Shown here one piece after another: positions 1 to 5,910 of a DNA stretch of 6,143 nt. Under the pieces are notes generated by a model. That model searched no databases. It was not told the DNA's origin and saw only the letters and a program-made list of their open reading frames with translations. How positions within the stretch are numbered: position 1 is the stretch's first letter; every line of letters begins with the position of its first letter. This DNA is from Ga0074130 sp035565355 (lineage in GTDB: Bacteria; Pseudomonadota; Gammaproteobacteria; Burkholderiales; Rhodocyclaceae): positions 1 through 6,143 of the forward strand of contig DATMSM010000032.1 in NCBI GenBank assembly GCA_035565355.1. Reading direction: 5' to 3'. Made by a program: the position numbers and the translations under genes.

Positions 1-1
1 T

Positions 2-526
2 CCTGCTCTGCGCGAAATCGCCGACCGTGCCGAAGCGGCGCGCAAGGCCAAGGCGCTGGCCGCCACCCAAACGCGTAGCAACCCGGTGCTCAGCCTTGCC
101 ACGACGCGTGATCGCGGTGTGGCCGGCGCTGCCTACGACCAGAGCGTGACCCTGGGTCTGCGCATTCCCTTTGGTGCCGACAATCGCCAGCGCGCCCGCA
201 TCGTCACGGCCGAGGCCGAGGCGGTGGAGGCGGAAACGCGACTGGAGTTCGAGCGTGAGCAGATCCTGGCCGGACTGGAGGCGGCGCGTGCGCGCGTCGA
301 GGCAACGCAGGCCCAGCTCAATGCCGCGGAGCGCCGTGCCGTGTTGGCGCGCGAGACGCGCGGCTTTTTCGACAAGTCTTTCCGTCTGGGTGAGAGCGAT
401 CTGCCTGCGCGTCTGCGCATCGAGCTCGAAGCCTACGAGGCCGAGCGCCAGTTTGCCCGCAGCCGCATCGTCGCGGCGCAAGCCGTTTCCCAATTGAGGC
501 AGGCCCTGGGCCTGCTGCCTGAATGA
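2..526 (+). CDS. TolC/CzcC-type outer-membrane efflux channel, C-terminal part (N-terminus outside window)
   Basis: The frame is open from base 2 and ends at the TGA at 524-526, giving 174 residues of a protein that usually has about 400 to 430. What remains is the second structural repeat of an outer-membrane efflux protein: a beta-strand segment (NPVLSLATTRDRG, then YDQSVTLGLRIPFG) followed by a long Ala/Glu/Arg-rich alpha-helical stretch, a break at FRLGESDL, and a final helix ending in LRQALGLLPE. The L-G-E-S-D-L turn and the L-x-x-A-L-G-x-L-P end are typical of CzcC-like proteins as I remember them. The GTG at 86 is internal and not a start, because homology-like sequence continues upstream of it. 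As the outer-membrane exit duct it would dock with the MFP and RND proteins encoded downstream. The next gene begins 8 bases after its stop. The substrate cannot be read from this part. Confidence 0.88.
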   Translation, partial: PALREIADRAEAARKAKALAATQTRSNPVLSLATTRDRGVAGAAYDQSVTLGLRIPFGADNRQRARIVTAEAEAVEAETRLEFEREQILAGLEAARARVEATQAQLNAAERRAVLARETRGFFDKSFRLGESDLPARLRIELEAYEAERQFARSRIVAAQAVSQLRQALGLLPE

Positions 527-534
527 GGCCGGTG

Positions 535-1101
535 ATGAAAAAACTTTTGTTTATCTTTTCCCTGCTGTTTGCCGCGGCCGTGCAGGCGCATGGCGGCGAC
601 GAGCACAAGGATCACGCCCATGCGGCGCCGTCCGCGGTGCTGGAGACGAATGCCACGGTGCCGACGCTGACCACACAGAGCGAGCTTTTCGAGCTGGTGG
701 CGCGCCTGTATGAAGGTGAGCTCGGTCTCTACATCGACTACTGGGGCAGCAATGCGCCGGTGCTGAACGCCCGCGTCGAAGTCGAATTGAACGGCCGCAA
801 GGTGCCCGCCCAGTTCCATGCCGACCACGGCGACTATGCCGTCGATGATCCTGCGCTGCTCAAGGCGCTGCATGCCGAAGGCGAGCATGCGCTGATCTTC
901 AGCATCGTGGCTGGAGACGACGTGGATTTGCTGAGCGGTGAATTGCACATGCATGCCGAATCGCCGATGGCAACCATAGTGGGCGGCCGTGGCGTATGGC
1001 TGCTTGCGGTGGTGGCGGCTGTGTTGCTGCTGGGCTGCGGCCTGGCCGTGCGGCAGGTCCTGCTGGCGCGCAAGTCGAAAATGCAAAAGGAGCAAGCGTG
1101 A
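535..1101 (+). CDS. His-rich periplasmic domain protein with C-terminal membrane anchor (efflux-operon accessory)
   Basis: This gene encodes 188 residues. I prefer the ATG at 535 to the one at 523: a TGAGG at 524-528 sits 6 bases before it, and the product then starts MKKLLFIF, a classical signal peptide. The predicted cleavage after VQA (residue 18) leaves a mature N-terminus HGGDEHKDHAH. A compact domain follows (residues about 45-145) with SELFELV (49-55), LGLYIDYW, NAPVLNARVEVELNG and DDVDLLSGELHMHA, suggesting a beta-rich fold. Residues about 153-173 form one hydrophobic helix followed by a basic tail (RKSKMQK), so the domain should face the periplasm. I recall a similar SELFELV...LYLD...NAPV segment fused to the N-terminus of some RND adaptor proteins; here it is a separate protein directly before an adaptor. 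It may bind or pass metal to the pump, which is inference. The stop overlaps the next start by one base (TGATG), implying coupled translation. Confidence 0.82.
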   Translation: MKKLLFIFSLLFAAAVQAHGGDEHKDHAHAAPSAVLETNATVPTLTTQSELFELVARLYEGELGLYIDYWGSNAPVLNARVEVELNGRKVPAQFHADHGDYAVDDPALLKALHAEGEHALIFSIVAGDDVDLLSGELHMHAESPMATIVGGRGVWLLAVVAAVLLLGCGLAVRQVLLARKSKMQKEQA

Positions 1102-2114
1102 TGAAACGGCTGACAACACTCTGTGCGGCGTTACTCTGGTGCGGCGCCAATGCATGGGCGCATGAGGGCCATGATGAGCCTGTCGCTGTCACGCCTGCAG
1201 GTGCGTATGTGCCGCAGCGCCTGCCCGACGGCAGCGTGTTCCTGCCCAAGCCTTCGCAGCGGCAGATGGATCTGCGCACCGTGCAGACGGCGGCGCAAGA
1301 GTCGGCCCGTGCGGTGGCGCTGAACGGACGCGTGATCATGGATCCGAATGCCGGCGGAAAAGTCCAGGCCATCGTGGCGGGACGGGTTACGCCCGGCCCC
1401 CGGGGCTTGCCCGTGGCCGGCCAGGCCGTGAAGCAGGGCGAGGTGCTGGCCTATGTGACGCCGGCTGTTGGCGGCAATTCGCGCTCGCTGGCGGTGAGCC
1501 GGCTGCAACGCCTGCGCGAACTGGCGGATACGGTGCCGAAGAAGGCACTCGAGGAGGCCGAGGCCGCTGTCGCAAACGAACAGATGACGGCGCCGGTGGC
1601 GGGCGTGATCTCGGCCGCCTATGTCGTCGCCGGTCAGGTCGTCGATGCGCGCGAGACGCTGTTCGAGGTCGTCGATCCGGCGCGCCTGCAAATCGAGGCG
1701 CTGGTCTATGACGTGACGCTGGCCAACAGCATCGCCTCCGCCCAGGCGGTGATCGGCAATGAAAAACTGCCGCTCAAATTCGTCGGCGCAGCCCGTGCTA
1801 TGCGCGAACAGGCCCTGCCCGTGACCTTCCGTGCCGAGGGCGAACTGGCAAAACGGCTGGCGGTCGGTCAGCCCGTACAGATCGTGGCGCAGACGGGCTT
1901 GCGCCTGCAGGGCGTGCCGGTGCCATCGGCGGCCTTGATGAAGAATCCGGCCAATCAGACGGTGGTCTGGGTCAAGACTGCGCCCGAATCCTTCGCGCCG
2001 CGTGTGGTGAGCTTCGAGCCGCTGGACGGCGCCAATGTGCTGGTGACCGCCGGCCTTGCGGGCGGCGAGCGCATCGTCACGCAGGCAGCGGCGCTGCTCA
2101 ATCAAGTTCGTTAA
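1101..2114 (+). CDS. RND efflux periplasmic adaptor (membrane fusion protein, CzcB/HlyD family)
   Basis: This encodes 337 residues. The start at ATG 1101 is set by AAAGGAG at 1086-1092, 8 bases upstream, and by the signal peptide that begins there; the open frame extends back to 996 but lacks these signals. The signal peptide is cleaved probably after NAWA (residue 20), exposing HEGHDE. A beta segment with LPDGSVFLPKPSQRQMDLRT follows, then the first half-lipoyl motif (about 88-120, VQAIVAGRV...GQAVKQGEVLAYVTP), a helical hairpin (about 128-161), the second half-lipoyl motif (TAPVAGVISAAYVVAGQVVDARETLFEVVDPARLQIEA), a beta-barrel domain and a membrane-proximal domain to the end. In the tripartite pump it bridges the RND trimer and the outer-membrane channel. 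The hairpin is odd: each arm is only about 15 residues, shorter than I remember for close relatives, and the whole protein is short for a CzcB. No lipobox is seen (Trp precedes the signal-peptide Cys). Confidence 0.9.
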   Translation: MKRLTTLCAALLWCGANAWAHEGHDEPVAVTPAGAYVPQRLPDGSVFLPKPSQRQMDLRTVQTAAQESARAVALNGRVIMDPNAGGKVQAIVAGRVTPGPRGLPVAGQAVKQGEVLAYVTPAVGGNSRSLAVSRLQRLRELADTVPKKALEEAEAAVANEQMTAPVAGVISAAYVVAGQVVDARETLFEVVDPARLQIEALVYDVTLANSIASAQAVIGNEKLPLKFVGAARAMREQALPVTFRAEGELAKRLAVGQPVQIVAQTGLRLQGVPVPSAALMKNPANQTVVWVKTAPESFAPRVVSFEPLDGANVLVTAGLAGGERIVTQAAALLNQVR

Positions 2115-2121
2115 GGAGGGG
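2113..2121 (+). promoter_or_regulatory. Strong Shine-Dalgarno sequence upstream of a leader ORF
   Basis: AAGGAGGGG overlaps the TAA stop of the adaptor gene and lies 9 bases (counted from GGAGG at 2115-2119) before ATG 2129. It is the closest match to the anti-Shine-Dalgarno sequence in the window, yet the gene it serves directly is only a 27-codon ORF, while the RND pump starts 84 bases further on. It may be the original ribosome-binding site of the pump gene, separated from it by later insertion of the palindromic repeat (inference). Confidence 0.7.
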
Positions 2122-2128
2122 AAACCGC

Positions 2129-2212
2129 ATGCAACGACCCCCACGCTCACTTTGTTCGCTGCCCCCCGAGGGAGCGCATGCCTCCCTCGGGACGGCCCGT
2201 CGGGAGGCATGA
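2129..2212 (+). CDS. Putative 27-aa leader ORF abutting the RND pump start
   Basis: ATG at 2129 opens 27 codons ending with TGA at 2210-2212, directly followed by the pump's ATG at 2213. The peptide reads MQRPPRSLCSLPPEGAH then ASLGTARREA; it has no signal peptide, no recognisable domain and only one Cys and one His, so I do not suggest that it binds metal. It has a strong ribosome-binding site and lies in the same frame as the pump, so ribosomes translating it would run through the whole repeat and end at the pump start. That would suit translational coupling, or opening of the hairpins that cover the pump's own ribosome-binding site. It could equally be a chance ORF across a repeat. No conservation data are available. 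Confidence 0.4.
   Translation: MQRPPRSLCSLPPEGAHASLGTARREA
2135..2211 (+). repeat. Palindromic extragenic repeat-like element
   Basis: The segment starts with CGACCCCCACGCTCAC, continues through TTTGTTCGCTGCCCCCCGAG and ends with GGGAGGCATG. It is built of nested inverted repeats and strongly resembles a short GC-rich element that I recall as dispersed between genes in many Burkholderiales and Rhodocyclales genomes. Only one copy lies in this window, so its repetitive nature is recollection and not shown here. The boundaries are approximate: the left end is set by the C-rich run and the right end by the last paired base. It fills almost the entire adaptor-pump gap and supplies the pump's ribosome-binding site. 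Confidence 0.55.
2165..2211 (+). promoter_or_regulatory. Two mutually exclusive hairpins over the RND pump ribosome-binding site
   Basis: Hairpin A pairs CCCGAGGGAG (2165-2174) with CTCCCTCGGG (2182-2191), 10 perfect base pairs and a 7-base loop. Hairpin B pairs CATGCCTCCC (2177-2186) with GGGAGGCATG (2202-2211), also 10 perfect pairs, with a possible inner CGGG/CCCG stem (2188-2191 with 2196-2199). Both need 2182-2186, so they cannot form together. Hairpin B buries GGGAGG (2202-2207), the Shine-Dalgarno sequence 5 bases before ATG 2213; hairpin A would free it. The pairing is seen directly; regulation is inference, and palindromic repeats produce such pairings without being switches. Folding energies were not computed. 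Confidence 0.45.
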
Positions 2213-5200
2213 ATGTTCAAGTGGATACTTGAAAGCAGCCTTGCCAATCGCCTGTTGGTGATCATGCTCAGCCTTGCGCTGATGGGCTACGGATTGTGGA
2301 GCCTATCCACGACGCCGGTCGATGTCTTTCCCGACCTCAACAAGCCCACCGTGACCCTGATGACCGAGGCGGGCGGCATGGCCTCGGAAGAGGTCGAGCA
2401 ACTGATCACTTTCCCGCTCGAAACCGGCATGAACGGCCTGCCCGGGGTCGAGATCGTGCGTTCGGTGTCGTCGTCCGGCCTATCCATTGTCTATGTCACT
2501 TTCGAATGGAGCACGGATATCTTCCGCGCCCGGCAGATGGTGGCGGAGCGGCTGACGGCGCTGGAGCGCACGCTGCCTGCGGGCGTGATTCCGAAGATGG
2601 GGCCGATCTCGTCGATCATGGGCGAGATCATGCTGATCGCCATTCCGTACGACAAGAACGCGGCTGTTGTGCCCGAGGCGGAAGGGCTTGAATCAGCTTC
2701 TGGCGCAGGCCAAGCGGTGAGCGGTGGCATGGCCGTACGCGAGTATGCAGACTGGGTCCTGCGCCCGCGCCTGATGGCGATCCCCGGCGTTGCCCAGGTC
2801 ATTCCCATCGGCGGCGAGGTACGCCAGTTCCAGGTGCAGCCGAATACGGCGCGCATGGCCGAACTGGGGATCAGCTATGCGCAGGTCGAGGCGGCGCTGC
2901 AGGGCTATGCCGCCAACACCTCGGGCGGCTTTCTTGAACTCAACGGGCGCGAGTACCTGATCCGCAACCTGGGGCGGACTTCGCGTCTCGAGGATCTGCG
3001 CAAGCTGGCGCTCACCGCAAAAAATGGCCAGCCCATCCTGTTGCAGCAGATCGCCTCCGTCACCTTCGCGCCGGCGATCCGGCGCGGCGATGCGGGCTTC
3101 GAAGGCAAGCCGGCGGTGATACTCGCCATCCAGAAGCAGCCGACGGCCGACACCATCGCCCTGACTGAAAAGCTCGAGTCCGCGCTGGAGAGTCTGAAAT
3201 CCTCGCTGCCTGCCGGCATGGAGGCACCGCGCGTGACCTTCCGCCAGGCCAGTTTCATCAGCGCCTCCATCGACACCCTGGAAGCCAAGCTGCTGGCGGC
3301 TTCGGTATTTGTCGGCGTGACGCTGTTTCTCTTCGTCGGCACCTTGCGCACCACGGTGATTGCGTTGATTGCGATCCCGATTTCCATCCTGGTGACGGCG
3401 CTGGTATTCCGCTACTTCGGCCTGTCCATCAACACCATGACGCTGGGCGGTCTGGCCATTGCCATCGGCGGCCTGGTCGACGATGCCATCGTCGATGTGG
3501 AAAACATCCTGCGTCGCCTGCGCGAGAACCGGCACAAACCCGAGGCTGAACGTATTCCCGTCCTCACGCTGATACGCGACGCCAGCCTGGAAGTACGCTC
3601 CGCCATTGTCTATGCCACCGCCATCATCGTGCTGGTGTTCATTCCGCTGTTCGCGTTGCCGGGCATGGAAGGGCGGCTGTTTGTGCCGCTCGGCATCGCC
3701 TTCATCGTCGCTACGCTGGCCAGCCTGCTGGTCTCGGTCACGGTAACGCCGGTGCTGGCCTACTACCTGCTGCCGGGCATGAAGACGCTGGATCATGGCG
3801 ACACGCGACTGCTCACCTGGGTCAAGCGCCACTATCGCAATGGGCTGGAAGTCGTCATGCACCATCCGCAGCGCTTGCTGACCGGTTGCGGCGTGCTGGC
3901 CTTGGTGGCGGCGCTGTCGGTGCCTTTCTTCGCGCGCACCTTCCTGCCGCCCTTCAACGAGGGCACGCTGGTGGTCGGTCTGCGCCTCAACCCCGGTGTG
4001 ACGCTGACCGAGTCGGCCAATCTCGCCCGTCAGGCCGAGCTGTTGATACGCGAAGTGCCAGAGGTGACGCACGTCGGCCGCCGCAGCGGCCGCGCCGAGC
4101 TCGACGAACACGCCGAGGGTGTGCATGTGAGCGAGCTTGATGTTGGTATCCTGCCCTATGCGGCGCTCACGCGCAGCATGGACGAGATCAAGCGCGACGT
4201 GCGTTCGCGCCTCGTCAACCTGCCGGCGGCGATCAGCATAGGCCAGCCCATCTCGCACCGCATCGATCACCTCATGTCCGGCGTGCGTGCGCCGATCGCG
4301 ATCAAGCTGTTTGGCGAGGACCTCGACACCCTGCGCGGCCAGGCTGCGGCGTTGCAGACGCGCCTGTCCAAGGTGCCGGGACTGGTTGATCTCGAGATTG
4401 AGAAACAAGTCCTGGCGCCGCAGATCAAGGTGCGCATCGACTATGCCGCGGCGGCGCAATACGGGGTGCCGACGCCGCAGATCCTGGCGACCTTGCAGAA
4501 TCTGGTCGGCGGCGACCGCGTCACCCAGATCGTCGAAGGCACGCGTCGCTTCGATCTGGTGGTGAGGGTGCCGGAAACGGCGCGCGGCATCGAGGGCTTA
4601 AGCGATCTGCTGATCGAAACGCCGAACGGCCGTATTCCGCTGTCGCGCGTGGCCAGCATCGAGGACAGCGACGGACCCAACCAGATCAGCCGCGACAACG
4701 GCCGGCGCCGCATCGTCCTGTCCGCCAACACGCAGGGCCGCGCTCTGTCCGATGTGATCGCCGAGGTGCGTGCGGTGCTGGCCGATACGCGCTTGCCGGA
4801 AGGCTACTTCCTCACGCTGGAAGGGCAGTTCCAGGCCCAGGAGGAAGCCGCGCGCCTGATCGGCCTGCTCTCCATCGCCTCGCTGCTGCTGATGTTTGCG
4901 GTGCTCTATAGCCGCTATTGCTCCACTACGCTGGCCTTGATGGTGATGGCGAATATCCCGCTGGCGCTGATCGGTGCGGTGCTGGGGCTGTGGCTGTCCG
5001 GACAGCCGCTGTCGATTGCGGCGCTGGTCGGCTTCATCACCCTGTCCGGCATCTCGGTGCGCAACGGCATCCTGATGATCAGCCATTACCTCAACCTGAT
5101 GCGCTTTGAAGGCGAACAGTTCGGGCTGCCGATGATCCTGCGCGGTTCGCTGGAACGTCTCGCGCCGGTGCTGATGACCGCTCTGGTGACGGCCTTCGCG

Positions 5201-5389
5201 CTGGCGCCCTTGCTGTTTGAGGCGGAGCAGCCGGGCACCGAGATACTGCATCCGGTGGCCGTGGTCATCTTCGCCGGCCTGATTGGCTCGACCCTGCTCG
5301 ACACCTTCCTCACCCCGGCCGTGTTCTGGCTGTTCGGCCGCAAAGCCGCGCAGCGCAGCATGGAACAAGCCGGTCACGAAGCTTTCTGA
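2213..5389 (+). CDS. Heavy-metal efflux RND transporter, inner-membrane pump (CzcA/CusA superfamily)
   Basis: This is a complete 1058-residue proton-driven antiporter, the usual size for HME-RND pumps. The start MFKWILESSLANRLLVIMLSLALMGYG is a typical N-terminus with TM1. Two large periplasmic loops lie between TM1 and TM2 (about 35-355) and between TM7 and TM8 (about 577-880). Twelve membrane helices are visible, including TM2 near 356-376, TM4 near 410-432, TM7 near 554-575 and TM8 near 882-901, with the last ending in LTPAVFWLFG. The TM4 proton-relay motif is AIGGLVDDAIVDVEN (417-431): D423 and E430 align by eye with CzcA D408 and E415, while the CzcA D402 position is Ala417, as in CusA. 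The stretch RIDHLMSG (683-690) has His where CusA has Met in the corresponding RIDML segment, arguing against a copper/silver pump. A Gly/Ala/Glu-rich loop at 148-173 looks longer than usual. The substrate is probably a divalent cation but is not determined. Confidence 0.95.
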   Translation: MFKWILESSLANRLLVIMLSLALMGYGLWSLSTTPVDVFPDLNKPTVTLMTEAGGMASEEVEQLITFPLETGMNGLPGVEIVRSVSSSGLSIVYVTFEWSTDIFRARQMVAERLTALERTLPAGVIPKMGPISSIMGEIMLIAIPYDKNAAVVPEAEGLESASGAGQAVSGGMAVREYADWVLRPRLMAIPGVAQVIPIGGEVRQFQVQPNTARMAELGISYAQVEAALQGYAANTSGGFLELNGREYLIRNLGRTSRLEDLRKLALTAKNGQPILLQQIASVTFAPAIRRGDAGFEGKPAVILAIQKQPTADTIALTEKLESALESLKSSLPAGMEAPRVTFRQASFISASIDTLEAKLLAASVFVGVTLFLFVGTLRTTVIALIAIPISILVTALVFRYFGLSINTMTLGGLAIAIGGLVDDAIVDVENILRRLRENRHKPEAERIPVLTLIRDASLEVRSAIVYATAIIVLVFIPLFALPGMEGRLFVPLGIAFIVATLASLLVSVTVTPVLAYYLLPGMKTLDHGDTRLLTWVKRHYRNGLEVVMHHPQRLLTGCGVLALVAALSVPFFARTFLPPFNEGTLVVGLRLNPGVTLTESANLARQAELLIREVPEVTHVGRRSGRAELDEHAEGVHVSELDVGILPYAALTRSMDEIKRDVRSRLVNLPAAISIGQPISHRIDHLMSGVRAPIAIKLFGEDLDTLRGQAAALQTRLSKVPGLVDLEIEKQVLAPQIKVRIDYAAAAQYGVPTPQILATLQNLVGGDRVTQIVEGTRRFDLVVRVPETARGIEGLSDLLIETPNGRIPLSRVASIEDSDGPNQISRDNGRRRIVLSANTQGRALSDVIAEVRAVLADTRLPEGYFLTLEGQFQAQEEAARLIGLLSIASLLLMFAVLYSRYCSTTLALMVMANIPLALIGAVLGLWLSGQPLSIAALVGFITLSGISVRNGILMISHYLNLMRFEGEQFGLPMILRGSLERLAPVLMTALVTAFALAPLLFEAEQPGTEILHPVAVVIFAGLIGSTLLDTFLTPAVFWLFGRKAAQRSMEQAGHEAF

Positions 5390-5413
5390 TTTTTACCGCA
5401 ACAAGGAGCCACC

Positions 5414-5806
5414 ATGAAGTTCTCATCCTCTTTCGCCACTGTCCTGATAAGTCTCGTCGCGACCGTCGCTGCACCGTTGGCGCACGCCCATGCCGAGCAC
5501 GGCCAGCCTCAGTACGGCGGCATCTACGGCGAAGCCGGCACCTTCCAGGCCGAGCTGGTGATCAAGGACGCCCAGGCGACGCTGTACCTGAGCAACCACG
5601 ATGAAACCCTGTCTGCCAAGGGGGCCAGCGGCAAACTCATCATCATGGGCGCCGATGGCAAGAGCAGCACTGCTGTGCTTGTGCCGGGCGTCGGCAATCA
5701 GCTGCTGGCCAAGCTCGAAAATAAGCCGGCAGCCGGCAGCAAGATCATCGCCAGCATCACGCTGCCGGGCCGCCAGCCAGCGAATATTCGCTACGCAATT
5801 GAGTAG
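5414..5806 (+). CDS. Small secreted periplasmic protein of metal-efflux operon, function unknown
   Basis: This encodes 130 residues, with AAGGAG at 5403-5408 placed 5 bases before ATG 5414. The N-terminus MKFSSSFATVLISLVATVAAPLAHA is a good signal peptide; cleavage after LAHA (residue 25) leaves HAEHGQPQYGGIYGEAG. The rest resembles a small beta-sandwich: alternating strands such as FQAELVIKD, ATLYLSNHDE, GKLIIMGADG, STAVLVPG, KIIASITLPG and NIRYAIE. There are no Cys residues and no membrane helix. I recall similar hypothetical proteins (HGG...YLVxDHG...ASGKVTLL) beside czc-like clusters in betaproteobacteria, but know no assigned function. It starts 24 bases after the pump stop and is probably the last gene of the operon, since a terminator-like hairpin follows. 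A periplasmic metal-binding or delivery role is inference from its His-containing N-terminus and position. Confidence 0.85.
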   Translation: MKFSSSFATVLISLVATVAAPLAHAHAEHGQPQYGGIYGEAGTFQAELVIKDAQATLYLSNHDETLSAKGASGKLIIMGADGKSSTAVLVPGVGNQLLAKLENKPAAGSKIIASITLPGRQPANIRYAIE

Positions 5807-5810
5807 ACTC

Positions 5811-5849
5811 GGGCTTGCAGACCGGGGTGGTCGCGCTAAGCCCTTGTTT
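5811..5849 (+). terminator. Probable rho-independent terminator of the efflux operon
   Basis: GGGCTT (5811-5816) pairs with AAGCCC (5838-5843). Inside it GACC (5820-5823) pairs with GGTC (5829-5832) around a GGGGT loop, with a possible GC/GC pair and small bulges between. The stem begins 4 bases after the stop of the 130-aa gene and is followed by TTGTTTAT, a moderately T-rich tail. The tail is interrupted by G, so termination may be partial and some transcripts could continue into the ATPase gene. Confidence 0.55.
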
Positions 5850-5875
5850 ATGCGGATTTTGCCCTTATCTATAGA
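5844..5875 (+). promoter_or_regulatory. Candidate promoter of the P-type ATPase gene
   Basis: An AT-rich island (about 5844-5886) stands out in GC-rich surroundings. The best pairing I can find is TTGTTT (5844-5849) as -35 and TATAGA (5870-5875) as -10, separated by 20 bases. Spacers of 19-20 bases are typical of promoters activated by MerR-family metal sensors (ZntR, CadR, PbrR), which often drive this kind of ATPase gene. The 8-base palindrome TCTATAGA lies at 5868-5875, but I cannot find a convincing full operator dyad inside the spacer, and no regulator gene is in the window. This remains a weak prediction. Confidence 0.3.
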
Positions 5876-5910
5876 GTCTTATTCAACACCAGAGCGAGGT
5901 CGGACCCCCG

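Noticed and set aside
523..534. Upstream start (ATG 523) for the 188-aa protein
   Set aside because: It overlaps the previous stop as ATGA and is possible, but has no clear ribosome-binding site; ATG 535 has TGAGG 6 bases upstream and gives a cleaner signal peptide.
996..1100. Extended N-terminus of the adaptor gene from 996
   Set aside because: It would overlap the 188-aa gene by over 100 bases and hide the signal peptide; ATG 1101 has a well-placed AAAGGAG.
433..1155. 240-codon minus-strand frame
   Set aside because: It overlaps three + strand genes that have signal peptides, ribosome-binding sites and recognisable families; the product shows only low-complexity His/Gln/Arg sequence.
2693..4459. 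588-codon open frame on the minus strand opposite the RND pump gene
   Set aside because: It lies wholly within the conserved pump gene, its product is rich in His, Arg, Gln and Asp with no domain, and such antisense frames are expected in GC-rich genes with strong third-position bias.
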